The translations under genes were made by a program, and so were the position numbers. Under the pieces are notes generated by a model. It was not told the origin of the DNA, made no database searches, and saw nothing but the letters and a program-made list of their open reading frames with translations. A stretch of DNA of 64,000 nucleotides from QHXW01 sp035297145. GTDB lineage: Bacteria; Acidobacteriota; Terriglobia; Bryobacterales; Bryobacteraceae. How positions within the stretch are numbered: position 1 is the stretch's first letter; every line of letters begins with the position of its first letter. The stretch lies in assembly GCA_035297145.1 (NCBI GenBank), contig DATGZN010000109.1:1-64000 (forward strand), read 5' to 3'. Shown here in pieces: positions 42,035 to 50,731 of this stretch.

Positions 42035-43099
42035 TCAGACCAGGTGCTTCTCTTGCGACGACATTTCCGGCGAGTCCTCGTTGCGGTCGCGAAAGTAGGC
42101 GCGGATCTGATCGCGCAGCCGCGGTTTATTTCCCGTCAACTGGTAAACGCCTTGCCAGTCGCGTGAAATGTCGGTGCGCGGATCGTAGTTGTTGTCGAGC
42201 AGCACCCGCCATCGGCTGCCGTAAGCGCGGGACAGCTTGGATCCGTGGAAGTAGTGAATGGCGTGATTGTCCACGCAGCCGATGTTTTGCTTGAGCACCG
42301 CGGCGCGCTCCTGCCATCGCAGCACGGATTCCACGTAGCCCTTGCTGCACCAACGCAACTCCGCCGCTGAATCCACGGCCCCCACGAGTCCAAAGGCCAT
42401 ATGCCAGTCAGCCGAGCCGAGAATGCAGGTATCCAGCAGGCCGCCCACTGCGTCGAAGGCGGAACGGCGGAATGCCCAGGCGCCTCCGGTTGCGCCAACG
42501 GACCACGGCGCCGGCTTGCCCTGGGCCGCCTTCGGCTGCATGCCGTAATATCCGTATGGCGCAGCCGCCGCGGCACGGAGCATCCCCCGATATTCAGTAT
42601 TCGATGCCCGGTTGACGTAGTTGTGGGCAAAGCTCGCCATCACGCGAAACGGGCGATGCGCGGCCGATAAGTCCGAGTAACTCGAAAAAAGCTGGACGAA
42701 ATCATAATGCTGAAGCTGGTGAATGGCCTCCAGCGCCCAGTCCCGGCGGGTCATGTGAAAGTCCCCGTCAACCACGGCTCCGTAGCGCCAATCCGGCGGG
42801 AACCGCTGCACCGCGATGTTCAGGATGTTCTCCTTGTGCCACAGCTCGTGCGAGGTCCGGAGTTGCACGTCGCTAGGGTCGTCGCCTGTGATTTCGAACG
42901 GCCTGTCGCCGTAAGCCAACTCTCCTGTGTGCAGCACCACGTTGGCACTGGCGAGCATGTGCTGGCGGAAGTCGTTCATCAGCGCGCGCCGGCTGGTCCA
43001 CCGTACGGGGTTGCTGTAAGCCACGGCCACATGAAGTTTCTGCTCCTCGGACCACGCTCTCCACGGCGTGTGAACATCAGGGTGTCGGGTCTCGATCAT
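42035..43099 (-). CDS. GT-A-like glycosyltransferase-type protein
   Basis: 354 residues, not a family I can name. A D-x-D type motif is visible in WRYGAVVDGDFHM (about 104-112), preceded by a strand-rich start (KLHVAVAYSNPVRWTSR), as in GT-A transferases. The region ALEAIHQLQHYDFVQLFSS and the acidic GSADWHMAFGLVG may supply acceptor and metal contacts. A strongly conserved-looking aromatic part (APWSVGATGGAWAFRRSAFDAVGGLLD) is like the GG-x-W-A-x-R motif of family 2 polysaccharide transferases. No signal or membrane segment. Its acceptor is unknown. Confidence 0.6.
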   Translation of the reverse strand: MIETRHPDVHTPWRAWSEEQKLHVAVAYSNPVRWTSRRALMNDFRQHMLASANVVLHTGELAYGDRPFEITGDDPSDVQLRTSHELWHKENILNIAVQRFPPDWRYGAVVDGDFHMTRRDWALEAIHQLQHYDFVQLFSSYSDLSAAHRPFRVMASFAHNYVNRASNTEYRGMLRAAAAAPYGYYGMQPKAAQGKPAPWSVGATGGAWAFRRSAFDAVGGLLDTCILGSADWHMAFGLVGAVDSAAELRWCSKGYVESVLRWQERAAVLKQNIGCVDNHAIHYFHGSKLSRAYGSRWRVLLDNNYDPRTDISRDWQGVYQLTGNKPRLRDQIRAYFRDRNEDSPEMSSQEKHLV

Positions 43100-43382
43100 T
43101 CTGGGATCCTTTCGTTAACGCACTTGTCACCGCACCTGTGCCGTGACCGGCGGCTGGGTCAGCGCCAAGGCGGATTACAAATCGCGCCCTGCGCTCGTTA
43201 TCTTCCTTGCTCGGGATCGGGAAATGAAGAAGTTAGCACCGCTTCCGGTCCTGTTTGGCCGGATCATCCGGGGGGTCCGCGGTGGCTCGGTTCCGAACGC
43301 TCACGCGAGCATTCTTACCGGCTATAGTCTAACATGCGGTCCAAAGTAACTCGGGGCGGTTCGAAAGCGTAAAATAAGGCAG
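43100..43382. other. divergent intergenic region
   Basis: It separates the glycosyltransferase-like gene from the two-component operon. TATAGT at 43322-43327 could be a -10 element for the plus strand, and AAGG stands just before the response-regulator ATG. Short frames inside it look non-coding. No repeat of note except small GC-rich inverted segments. Confidence 0.4.
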
Positions 43383-44099
43383 ATGCGCATTCTCGTGGTC
43401 GAAGATGAAAAGCGGATTGCCGACTTTCTGACACGCGGCCTCCAGGGCGCGGGGTATGCCGTGGACGCGGCTCCCGACGGCGCCACCGCCGTCGAGTTCA
43501 TCCACTCCACCGACTACGATCTCGTCATCCTCGACCTGATGCTGCCCGACATGGACGGGCTGAAGGTGCTCGAGCGCGTGCGCAGCCGCAAAGTCGGGCC
43601 GCCAGTGATGATTTTGAGCGCCCGCGGCCAGGTGGATGACCGCGTCAAGGGCCTGGAGCAGGGCGCCGACGACTATCTTGTCAAGCCTTTCGCGTTCGTG
43701 GAGCTGCTGGCGCGTGTGCGCGCACTGCTGCGCCGAGGCCAGCCGGCGCCGGAAAAATTGCAGGTAGCCGATCTCACCGTCGATTGCGTGCGTCGCAAAG
43801 TGACGCGCGGCGGGGAGACCATCGATCTCGCCCCCAAGGAATTCGGCATTCTCGAATACATGATGCGCAACAAAGGCCGTCCCCTCAGCCGCACCATGAT
43901 CGTCGAGCACGTCTGGGACATGGACTACGACGGGCTGACCAACATCGTCGACGTCTATATCCGGCATTTGCGCAGCAAGATCGACGACCGCTTCCCGCTG
44001 AAGCTTATTCAAACCGTGCGCGGCATCGGTTACATGATCGAAGCTCCGGACAAGCCCGCCGCCGCGCCGCCAGCCCCAGCGGCCGAACAACAGGTGTAA
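43383..44099 (+). CDS. OmpR/PhoB-family response regulator
   Basis: 238 residues. The receiver has the acidic pair E7/D8 (VVEDE), the phosphoacceptor D51 (LVILDLMLPDMDG), the conserved threonine/serine position in MILSARG and the lysine in DYLVKPFAF. The C-terminal winged helix (about 125-225) shows IDLAPKEFGILEYMMRNKGRPLSRTMIVEHVWDMDYDGLTNIVDVYIRHLRSKID, cited as LSRTMIVEHVW and VDVYIRHLRSKID. It controls an unknown target set by phosphorylation. The sensor kinase follows one base after the stop. Confidence 0.95.
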   Translation: MRILVVEDEKRIADFLTRGLQGAGYAVDAAPDGATAVEFIHSTDYDLVILDLMLPDMDGLKVLERVRSRKVGPPVMILSARGQVDDRVKGLEQGADDYLVKPFAFVELLARVRALLRRGQPAPEKLQVADLTVDCVRRKVTRGGETIDLAPKEFGILEYMMRNKGRPLSRTMIVEHVWDMDYDGLTNIVDVYIRHLRSKIDDRFPLKLIQTVRGIGYMIEAPDKPAAAPPAPAAEQQV

Positions 44100-44100
44100 C

Positions 44101-45609
44101 TTGCCGCGCTCTCGTGATTTCCGGCGCATTACGCGTTCCCTGCGTTTCCGCCTGACGGTCGGGTATGCGCTCTTTTTCTGCGTGATGCTGATCGGTGTCG
44201 GCGCCGTTTTTCGCCAAAAACTGGAGACCAGTCTCGACACCCAAATCCGCGAAGCGCTGGATCAGGAGTGGGCCGGGCTAAGAGGCTACCTGCGTATCGA
44301 GAACGATCGAACTTACTGGTACTACGACCGCGACGACCCTGACGAAAGCTTCTTTATCGAGCGGTTGCGGCGTGTCTACTTCATCGCCGACGCTCAGGGC
44401 CACGTCCTGACGGACGAACAGGGCAATTTTCAAACTTCTGCGGCCTATGAGGCTATTGGCCGCGATTCACCCGCTCAGATTGCGACTGTGCTGAACTCCA
44501 AAGGGCGGGACTGGGAAGTGCGGAAGAGTTCGAAAGGTGTCCCCTTCCTGATCCGTTCAGGCGCGGTCGATGACGAAAACCATAAGGCGTTCTTCGTCGC
44601 CATTGGCCGCAGTCTCGCGGACAACAAACTCATCCTCGACAAGTTCACCTGGACCTACGTCGCCGTAATTCCCGTGGTCCTTCTGAGCGGCTGCTTACTG
44701 GGATGGTTCCTGGCGGCGCGCGCGCTGACACCGGTGCTCGAGGTCGCCCAGGCGGCCAACCGGATTTCCGGCTCCAACCTCAGCCTGCGCATCCCGTCGC
44801 GCGGCGCGGGCGATGAGCTGGATTATCTGATCGCCACGTTCAACCGCATGATCCAGCGCCTGGAAAGCTCCTTCCAGCAGATCCGCCAGTTCTCGACCGA
44901 CGTCTCCCATGAGCTACGGACACCCATCACGGCAATTCGCGGCCAGTTGGAAGTTGCGCTGTTCACGGCATCTACGGCGGAGCAGTACCGCGAAGCCATG
45001 CTGAACTCGTTACAGGACGTTGAGCGGCTGTCCCAGATCGTGCGGGCGCTGCTGCTGCTTTCGCAAGCCGAATCCGGCCAACTGGCCCTCCAGAAGACTC
45101 GACTGAACCTGTCCGACCTGGTCGCCGACGTGGTGGATCAGTTCCAAATCCCCTACGAAGAAGCTGGTGTGCAGCTGACGGCAGACTTGCGTCAGTGCTT
45201 TGCGGAGGTCGATCGCATCCAGATCGAGCGCATGATCTCGAATCTGCTTTCGAATGCCATGAAGTACACCCCGGCCGGCGGAGAGGTGGTGGTCGCCTTG
45301 CGGAGCGGGCCTGAGGCATTGGAAATCGTTGTACAGGACACCGGCTGCGGCATTCCCGGCAACCACTTGCCACACATTTTCGATCGCTTCTACCGCGTGC
45401 CTGGGGGCGAATCGTCCAGCCGGGAAAGGGGCCTTGGACTTGGGCTGAGTTTCGTTGATTGGATCGCTAAGGCCCACGGCGGAACCGTCCGCGTCGAAAG
45501 TTCTCCCGGTAAGGGCAGCCGCTTCCTCATTGCACTACCCGTTTCATCATCGGCCAATCCGGTGCCAGAAACAGATGTAGCTGTGCCCTCGGGGATGAAC
45601 GAACTTTAA
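44101..45609 (+). CDS. membrane sensor histidine kinase
   Basis: 502 residues. Helices lie at about 20-37 and 184-203 and flank a periplasmic sensor domain rich in acidic and aromatic residues (WYYDRDDPDESFF). A HAMP domain (LTPVLEVAQAANRISGSNLSLRI) leads to the dimerisation domain with H270 (STDVSHELRTPITAIRGQLEVA). The ATPase shows N (NLLSNAMKYTPAGGEV), G1 (DTGCGIPGNHLPHIFDRFYRV) and G2 (GLGLGLSFVDWIAKAHGG) boxes. It starts at TTG with one base between it and the regulator stop. The pairing resembles heavy-metal or envelope-stress sensors of the CusS type, but the signal is unknown. Confidence 0.93.
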   Translation: MPRSRDFRRITRSLRFRLTVGYALFFCVMLIGVGAVFRQKLETSLDTQIREALDQEWAGLRGYLRIENDRTYWYYDRDDPDESFFIERLRRVYFIADAQGHVLTDEQGNFQTSAAYEAIGRDSPAQIATVLNSKGRDWEVRKSSKGVPFLIRSGAVDDENHKAFFVAIGRSLADNKLILDKFTWTYVAVIPVVLLSGCLLGWFLAARALTPVLEVAQAANRISGSNLSLRIPSRGAGDELDYLIATFNRMIQRLESSFQQIRQFSTDVSHELRTPITAIRGQLEVALFTASTAEQYREAMLNSLQDVERLSQIVRALLLLSQAESGQLALQKTRLNLSDLVADVVDQFQIPYEEAGVQLTADLRQCFAEVDRIQIERMISNLLSNAMKYTPAGGEVVVALRSGPEALEIVVQDTGCGIPGNHLPHIFDRFYRVPGGESSSRERGLGLGLSFVDWIAKAHGGTVRVESSPGKGSRFLIALPVSSSANPVPETDVAVPSGMNEL

Positions 45610-45655
45610 TTCTTGTTTTGCCACCCGGCTCATGTGCTTGGAATAAGCTGATATT

Positions 45656-45982
45656 GTGCTCCGTCTCGCGGCCGGTGTTCTCCTTTTTCTGTTGTCACCA
45701 GCCGCCCTACTTCCTGCGCGGGCTCAAGATGCTGCACCCAGCGAACAGAAACCTAAACCGGATTACTTCTCAGGCACCATCACAGTGCTTGACGAGGAGA
45801 AGGTCACGGTTCTCAAGACCGTGTTGGGAAAGAACTCGGAGACGCGCACGTTTCTAATCACCAAGGAAACGCGCATCGAAGGGAAGCTGAGGCTGAAAGC
45901 ACGCGTGACCGTGCGCTACACGCATGATGACGAGGGAAACCGCGCCTTGCACATCATCGTGCGCACGGCCCAAAAGAAATGA
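45656..45982 (+). CDS. small secreted OB-like (DUF5666-type) protein
   Basis: 108 residues starting at GTG. The signal peptide is clear (LAAGVLLFLLSPAALLPARAQ). The rest is beta-rich (YFSGTITVLDEEKVTVLKTVLG ... TRTFLITKETRIEGKLRLKARVTVRYT, cited as TFLITKETRIEG and LKARVTVRY), resembling DUF5666 OB-fold proteins that are common in acidobacteria and are of unknown role. It lies 46 bases after the kinase and could be its third operon gene. It is convergent with, and almost touches, the acyltransferase gene. Confidence 0.72.
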   Translation: MLRLAAGVLLFLLSPAALLPARAQDAAPSEQKPKPDYFSGTITVLDEEKVTVLKTVLGKNSETRTFLITKETRIEGKLRLKARVTVRYTHDDEGNRALHIIVRTAQKK

Positions 45983-45983
45983 G

Positions 45984-47066
45984 CTAGTCGCCCGGAACGC
46001 GAACGGGTTCCGGCTGTTGCCGGAGAGATGCGAAGAACTCCCGCACCTGCGCCCAGTGCGTCTGTGCCAACGATAGCAGCACCATGGAGACGATCATCAG
46101 GACGGCCCCAACCGCGCACTGCCCAATGGTCAGATTCGAGTGCCAGAAGCCCAGCCAGCGGCCATAAATCAGCTCGATGTGCACCCAGTAGACCAGCAGT
46201 GAGCTGGCGCCCAATTGCCGCACCCAGCTCCACTTCCCTGCCGTGTGTTTATTCCACAAGAAGGCAAACGCCACGATCAGTAGGATGACCCCCGTTTTGA
46301 TCAGAATCATGAACGGGCTGTTGAGCCAGAATTCGGACTTCCCATAGAGCGAAGGCAGATCCGAGAGCCGCTGCGAAACAACGATCAGCGCGCAACCAAT
46401 CACCCCCAGCCACTGCATGGCGCGCTCCAGTTCCTCGTGCGATGCGACGCGAATCAGGCTTCCCAGGCTCACCCCGAACGCCACGAATGCTCCCCAAGGG
46501 AAGAATCCAAACGACGCGTAGTCCGGTGCAATGTAAGCCTTCACGAGAGGATGCACGCCTGACCAATCAATCTGAGAAACCAGCGGCGAGGCCGCGGCAA
46601 TAGCCACTCCGAGGACGGCGCACAGACGAATTCGCTCCACCGTGCGGAAAACAGCCATCAGCGACAGAACGCCCAAAGCCACTCCCATGCAATTGAGCAC
46701 GTCCACGCGCAGCAGATCGGTCCAGGGGCTGCCCGGCAAACCGAAGCCCCAGAGCTGCAGGCGCACCAGAAATGCGAGCCCCAGAATGTAGCCCGCGCGC
46801 CGGAGCGAAGCAAGCACACGCTGGCCCGCGGTGGCCCCCTGCCGCTCACGGCTATCCATCAGAAATGCCAGGGTGACTCCCGTGAGAAACAGAAATATGG
46901 CTGACGGCATTCCACCGAGAAAGTCGGACAGAACGAACGTGCTCGATGTCCGCAGATCCTGGCGAAGAAGGGAGTGGAATGTATGGCCTTGCAGCATGAT
47001 CACTGCGCCGAAACCGCGCGCCCAATCTAAGAATTGCAGTCTGGATGAAGATTTCGTCTTAGACAT
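45984..47066 (-). CDS. integral membrane acyltransferase (DUF1624/HGSNAT-like)
   Basis: 360 residues with about ten hydrophobic segments. It begins with RLQFLDWARGFGAVIMLQGHTFHSLL, the family's conserved start with the RGF/LDWARG motif and a histidine, and a SAIFLFLTGVTLAF segment follows. These features match DUF1624/heparan-alpha-glucosaminide N-acetyltransferase-type and acyltransferase-3-like proteins, which acylate glycans across the membrane. The substrate is unknown, but an envelope sugar is likely. It is downstream of the LolA-like gene (13 bases) in an all-minus block running from 50654 to 45984. Confidence 0.78.
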   Translation of the reverse strand: MSKTKSSSRLQFLDWARGFGAVIMLQGHTFHSLLRQDLRTSSTFVLSDFLGGMPSAIFLFLTGVTLAFLMDSRERQGATAGQRVLASLRRAGYILGLAFLVRLQLWGFGLPGSPWTDLLRVDVLNCMGVALGVLSLMAVFRTVERIRLCAVLGVAIAAASPLVSQIDWSGVHPLVKAYIAPDYASFGFFPWGAFVAFGVSLGSLIRVASHEELERAMQWLGVIGCALIVVSQRLSDLPSLYGKSEFWLNSPFMILIKTGVILLIVAFAFLWNKHTAGKWSWVRQLGASSLLVYWVHIELIYGRWLGFWHSNLTIGQCAVGAVLMIVSMVLLSLAQTHWAQVREFFASLRQQPEPVRVPGD

Positions 47067-47078
47067 TAGTGAGGAAGT

Positions 47079-47762
47079 TCAACGTTGAGGAAACTCGCGC
47101 TTGGTGTCTTTCGGCACCCTTAATTTTAGATCCGAATCTTTCAATAAGGGATTCATCTTTACGTTAGTGTAGGTAAAAAGTTTGTAGTCTCCCGCCGCCA
47201 GATAAATCTTCTGTTGCACCGGATAGGCTTCCCCTTCGGGAATCCATAACTCCAGCTTCTTCAAGTTCTTAAGGACTTCGGCCGATTTCGGGATCAATTC
47301 CAGGTGCGTCGCCACTGTTCCCCCCACGCTCTCGTTGCCGAGCACCTTCATGTCATACGCTACTGCAAGCTCTTTGCCAGATGTGCCGAAACCAATGAGC
47401 ATAAATTGATCGAGCAGTGCTTTGTACTGGCCAATATCGTACTCATCGATAGTCTGCTGCCTTGGATAGTAGATTTCGGCCTTGCGATCGTGTACGGCGA
47501 AGGATTTTGGGTTGGGTTCGGTAAACTCTACCAACATCGTCATATCGCGTTTGCCACGCTTCAGGAGAATTCTGCCCTTCTCTGTCTCGTCCTCATTGAT
47601 GACCGCGGTGTGCGTGACCGACCGCAGATCGGCCGAGAATCCTTTGAAAGCCGGGGCCGCGCGATCCATGCGCGCGAGCACGTCGTCGAGCGAATCCGCG
47701 GAAGCCGGGTATGCGGCTGCACGGATCAGAATCGCCAGAATGACGGGCGCACGTAAACGCAT
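47079..47762 (-). CDS. LolA-like outer-membrane lipoprotein-sorting protein
   Basis: 227 residues from ATG 47762. GGAG lies nine bases before it, and twenty more upstream codons overlap the previous gene and are not needed. The signal (VILAILIRAAAYPASA) is followed by the LolA/LolB superfamily pattern: DDVLARMDRAAPAFKGFSADL, KGRILLKRGKRDMTMLVEF, KAEIYYPRQQTIDEYDI, then VGGTVATHLELIPKSAEVLKNLKKLELWI, cited as ATHLELIPKS and LKKLELWI. It may carry lipoproteins or hydrophobic ligands in the periplasm. It stands away from lolCDE genes, so the exact client is open. Confidence 0.82.
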   Translation of the reverse strand: MRLRAPVILAILIRAAAYPASADSLDDVLARMDRAAPAFKGFSADLRSVTHTAVINEDETEKGRILLKRGKRDMTMLVEFTEPNPKSFAVHDRKAEIYYPRQQTIDEYDIGQYKALLDQFMLIGFGTSGKELAVAYDMKVLGNESVGGTVATHLELIPKSAEVLKNLKKLELWIPEGEAYPVQQKIYLAAGDYKLFTYTNVKMNPLLKDSDLKLRVPKDTKREFPQR

Positions 47763-47818
47763 CCGGGTCGTCTCCGTAAAGACGCTGGCCGCTTGACGAT
47801 TGGGTACAGGGCGAAGGT

Positions 47819-48196
47819 TCAAGGCTTGGCAAACGCCCAGTAGCCTTGGACTTCCCCTTCGGAGTCCAGGATGGGTTCAACGCGGGTGATGGCCAGCGTT
47901 TTTCCCATGCGGCCTTTGAGGATCTCAGGACGGTTCCTCAGAATCTCCGCCAGCTTCTGGACGCGCTGGTTCTCCGGCACGCCGGCGAGCAGCTCGGGAT
48001 CGATCCACAGCACATCACTCCCATGCCCACCGCCCAGCAGGGTCACTTGACTGGCCTGCGGCATGCGTTGCTGGTCGCGAAACCAGCTTCGCGGCGTGAG
48101 AAAGATGAACGCCAGAATCACTCCAACCATGACGTCATAGTGCCACGACGCCCGCGGATAATCCCACAAAATGAACCGTTTGAGCCAACCCGGCAC
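47819..48196 (-). CDS. membrane-anchored hypothetical protein
   Basis: 125 residues. The N-terminus has an amphipathic start (LKRFILWDYPRASWHYDV) and one hydrophobic segment (VMVGVILAFIFLTPRSWF, about 22-40); the remainder carries LLGGGHGSDVLWIDPELLAG and EILRNRPEILKGRMGKTLAIT. I recognise the same general design in many acidobacterial proteins that lie beside lolA-like genes, but not a named family. It ends 57 bases before the LolA-like start and is likely co-transcribed with it, so a role in lipoprotein traffic is conceivable. Confidence 0.62.
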   Translation of the reverse strand: MPGWLKRFILWDYPRASWHYDVMVGVILAFIFLTPRSWFRDQQRMPQASQVTLLGGGHGSDVLWIDPELLAGVPENQRVQKLAEILRNRPEILKGRMGKTLAITRVEPILDSEGEVQGYWAFAKP

Positions 48197-48247
48197 AAGC
48201 TCAGTCTAACACTTACGGTGAGACTCTTGGTTTCACTCCACTACAAT

Positions 48248-48751
48248 TCAGCGTCGCCGATCGGAGGCAGCAGCGAACGAATCGATCCAAGCGCGCTGCT
48301 CGGGGGTTTCCGGAACAGGAGCATGACGCGCGGTGCTGACGCGCTGAATTGCCTCGCTCGGGCTGACGTCCCTTCCGATCAGGAGACTGGCCGCGATGAG
48401 TCCGGAGCGCCCGACCCCCTGGCGGCAGTGGACCACTATCTTTTTCCCATGACTCAGTTCGGTATCGAGCTTGCCCAACACCCGCGCTGTATCTGCCTCG
48501 GAGGTGGGCACGCTGCGATCCTCGATTGGGTGTGAGAGAAACCTAATACCGCTTGTTTCGGTGTGTTGTCTTTCCTGCTCCAGGCCTAGGTCCGCCGCTT
48601 CCTCGGGCGTAAGGAGTGATACGACCACATCAACTCCAAGCTTGCGCAACGCTTTCATTTCCTGGTCCAGCCATTCACCGCCACGCGGGCGCGGCGCGAT
48701 GGCCAGCCGTCCGGGCCAGGGACCGTTGATCCAAAACAATTCGGTGAGCAT
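48248..48751 (-). CDS. dual-specificity/tyrosine phosphatase-like protein
   Basis: 167 residues. The P-loop HCRQGVGRSG (C-x5-R) supplies the nucleophile cysteine and phosphate-binding arginine. The general acid is probably the Asp of HPIEDRSVP, placed some 40 residues before. The N-terminus (WPGRLAIAPRPRGGEWLDQEM) is typical of bacterial cytosolic dual-specificity phosphatases, which act on phosphotyrosine, phosphoserine or inositol phosphates. It lies inside the minus-strand block, 94 bases downstream of the FAH-family gene. Confidence 0.88.
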   Translation of the reverse strand: MLTELFWINGPWPGRLAIAPRPRGGEWLDQEMKALRKLGVDVVVSLLTPEEAADLGLEQERQHTETSGIRFLSHPIEDRSVPTSEADTARVLGKLDTELSHGKKIVVHCRQGVGRSGLIAASLLIGRDVSPSEAIQRVSTARHAPVPETPEQRAWIDSFAAASDRRR

Positions 48752-48845
48752 CTCTTACAAGCCCTCCTCAGGCTGGAGACCGCTTGCTCCGCGCGCGGCT
48801 CAGACTACACTTGCGCCCTTACCGAGCCACGACCACAGGGAGTGC

Positions 48846-49682
48846 TCATTCTGCATTCCGCACCCGAGCTTCCAGCGTTCCCACACCTTCGATGCGCGCT
48901 CGCACACGGTCGCCGGGCCGGATGCGGGCTCCCTTGGGACAGCCTGTGGATATTAGGTCGCCAGGGTGGAGCGTCATGTAGTCGCTATGGAACCGGACCA
49001 ACTCGTACGGGCGGGTGTGCATGTTCCGGACGAAATCGCGCGAACAGACCTCGCCATTGTGCTCGGTCATGACTTCGAGCGCGTCCACGTCCGCGATCTC
49101 ATCCGCTGTCACAACCACCGGACCGAAACTGAAGAAGGTGTCGAAACTTTTGGCGCGCGTGAGGTAGCGCGGATTCTTGCGCAGAACATCCAGGGCGGTG
49201 AGGTCGAGGGTCGTGGTATAGCCGAAAATCACCTCACGAATCTGCCCGGCCGGCACAAATCGGCAAGTCCTTCCGATAATCACGCCGAGTTCACCTTCCG
49301 CATCCACGTCATTCGAGAGATGTGGCGGCAGGACGATCTCTTCGCCGGGTTGGAACATGCACGAGGCCGGTTTCATGAAGCTGCCCGGCTCTTCAGGCTG
49401 CACTGCCTGAATGTCTTCCGCGTGCGAGCGGTAGTTCAGGCCGATGCACCAGATTTTGGGCGGCACCGGGTACGGCAGGCGCGGCGTAACCTCCGCGAGC
49501 GGCAGCGTCGCAACGTCCGCGGCGTCAATGGCCGTTTGTGCACTTGTCCGAATGATTTCCAGCAGGTCGTCCGGCACATGCGAACCGCGCCTCGCGTTGA
49601 TCTCCTGGATGGGAGCGACTCCGGTACCCGTCAGCACGCCGGCGTGCATTTGGCCGTGATGAAGAAAAGTGAGGAGCTTCAC
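48846..49682 (-). CDS. fumarylacetoacetate hydrolase family protein
   Basis: 278 residues. Core motifs are IWCIGLNYRSHAEDIQA, the metal-binding ENDVDAEGELGVIIGRTCRFV-type region (seen as DVDAEGELGVIIGR), and the C-terminal MTLHPGDLISTGCPKGA. The family covers 2-hydroxyhepta-2,4-diene-1,7-dioate isomerases, oxaloacetate decarboxylases and acylpyruvases. The C-terminal STGCPKGAR form suits acylpyruvase/isomerase members of aromatic and sugar-acid pathways. It starts three bases after the homoserine dehydrogenase stop, so they are co-transcribed; no functional link is obvious. Confidence 0.87.
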   Translation of the reverse strand: MKLLTFLHHGQMHAGVLTGTGVAPIQEINARRGSHVPDDLLEIIRTSAQTAIDAADVATLPLAEVTPRLPYPVPPKIWCIGLNYRSHAEDIQAVQPEEPGSFMKPASCMFQPGEEIVLPPHLSNDVDAEGELGVIIGRTCRFVPAGQIREVIFGYTTTLDLTALDVLRKNPRYLTRAKSFDTFFSFGPVVVTADEIADVDALEVMTEHNGEVCSRDFVRNMHTRPYELVRFHSDYMTLHPGDLISTGCPKGARIRPGDRVRARIEGVGTLEARVRNAE

Positions 49683-49685
49683 GGC

Positions 49686-50654
49686 CTATGAGTTTATCGC
49701 GCGAAGGATATCGACCAGGTCGATGAAGACCCCATAGGCCGTCTGCTCGACGCCCGGCGAGATGGATACCGTGCCAACGGTGCCCATCAGGTCGGTGTGC
49801 AGCAGGAGCGCGTTGGATGTGCCGTGCAGCGACGCCAGAAGGTCGGTCTTATCGAGCACCTCGGCACGCACGCGCAGCGAAATGCCCTTTGCGGTACGCT
49901 TGGCGCGGCTGACGATACGCACGGTTTTGCCGTCGCGCTTCAGGTTGTGGATACGCTCGGACGTCAGGCGCGTGATACCTCGGGTCGAGATGGCCTGAGG
50001 GTTGGTGCGCGCGTCCATCAGAACATTGGCCAGCGCGGCGGTCTTGGCCGCCGAGTCCCAACCTTCCACGTCGTAAGTTGCGTCGGCTTCGGCGATTCCC
50101 ATGCGGCGCGCGGCGTCGAGGCCCTCTTCGAAAGTGCCGCCCTGTTCCATGGTCTCGATCACGATCTTTGACGTCGAGTTCAACACGCCGGTGAAGCCGA
50201 GGACCTTCACGCCGGGCAGATTGTTGCGCACTTGATTGAAGACCGGCGCGCCATCCATTACCGTGGCCTCGAAACGAAACATGAGCCGGCGGCCCTGGGC
50301 TTCTTCACGCAAGGCGGCATAGGCATGGGCGATGGGGCCTTTGTTGGCGGTGACCACGTGCATGCCGCGGGCAAAGGCGGCGCGTATGTGATCGATGGCC
50401 GGTTGGCCGGTAACGGGGTTCAGCGTGGTCAGTTCAACAGCCACTTCGGCGCGCGAGGCTTGTAGAAAATCTTCCGGGGACTTTGCGGCCGCTCCGAACT
50501 TTGGCTCGAGAGGAAGGCCGCGTGGATCGATAGCGGTGCCATGGCGCGCGGTATGGATGCCGGTGATGGTGAACCGAAATTCCGACTGCTTGCGGCGGAT
50601 GAGAGCGGCGAGCGCGCGGCCGACGTTGCCGTATCCAATCAGAGCGAGGCGCAA
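49686..50654 (-). CDS. hom: homoserine dehydrogenase, short form
   Basis: 322 residues, shorter than the usual 410-440 because the regulatory ACT domain is absent. The Rossmann motif LIGYGNVGRALAALI, the catalytic MHVVTANKGPIAHAY with its lysine, and FEATVMDGAPVFNQVRN, the substrate loop GVLNSTSKIVIETMEQG and the ADATYDVEGWDSAAKTA block mark it as homoserine dehydrogenase. It reduces aspartate semialdehyde to homoserine in Thr/Met synthesis. The missing ACT domain suggests loss of threonine feedback control. It is first in a block with the FAH-family gene. Confidence 0.88.
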   Translation of the reverse strand: MRLALIGYGNVGRALAALIRRKQSEFRFTITGIHTARHGTAIDPRGLPLEPKFGAAAKSPEDFLQASRAEVAVELTTLNPVTGQPAIDHIRAAFARGMHVVTANKGPIAHAYAALREEAQGRRLMFRFEATVMDGAPVFNQVRNNLPGVKVLGFTGVLNSTSKIVIETMEQGGTFEEGLDAARRMGIAEADATYDVEGWDSAAKTAALANVLMDARTNPQAISTRGITRLTSERIHNLKRDGKTVRIVSRAKRTAKGISLRVRAEVLDKTDLLASLHGTSNALLLHTDLMGTVGTVSISPGVEQTAYGVFIDLVDILRAINS

Positions 50655-50731
50655 AGGATTATTGTCGCATTGGCGGCGCGGCTATTAGAGAAGCGGGCGA
50701 AACCGAAAGCGTTACAGTGGATCTAATAGCC

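Noticed and set aside
43143..43349. A 68-codon plus-strand frame before the response regulator
   Set aside because: No ribosome-binding site at its start and unlikely composition.
43329..44240. A 303-codon minus-strand open frame
   Set aside because: Opposite the response regulator and kinase, whose motifs are strong.
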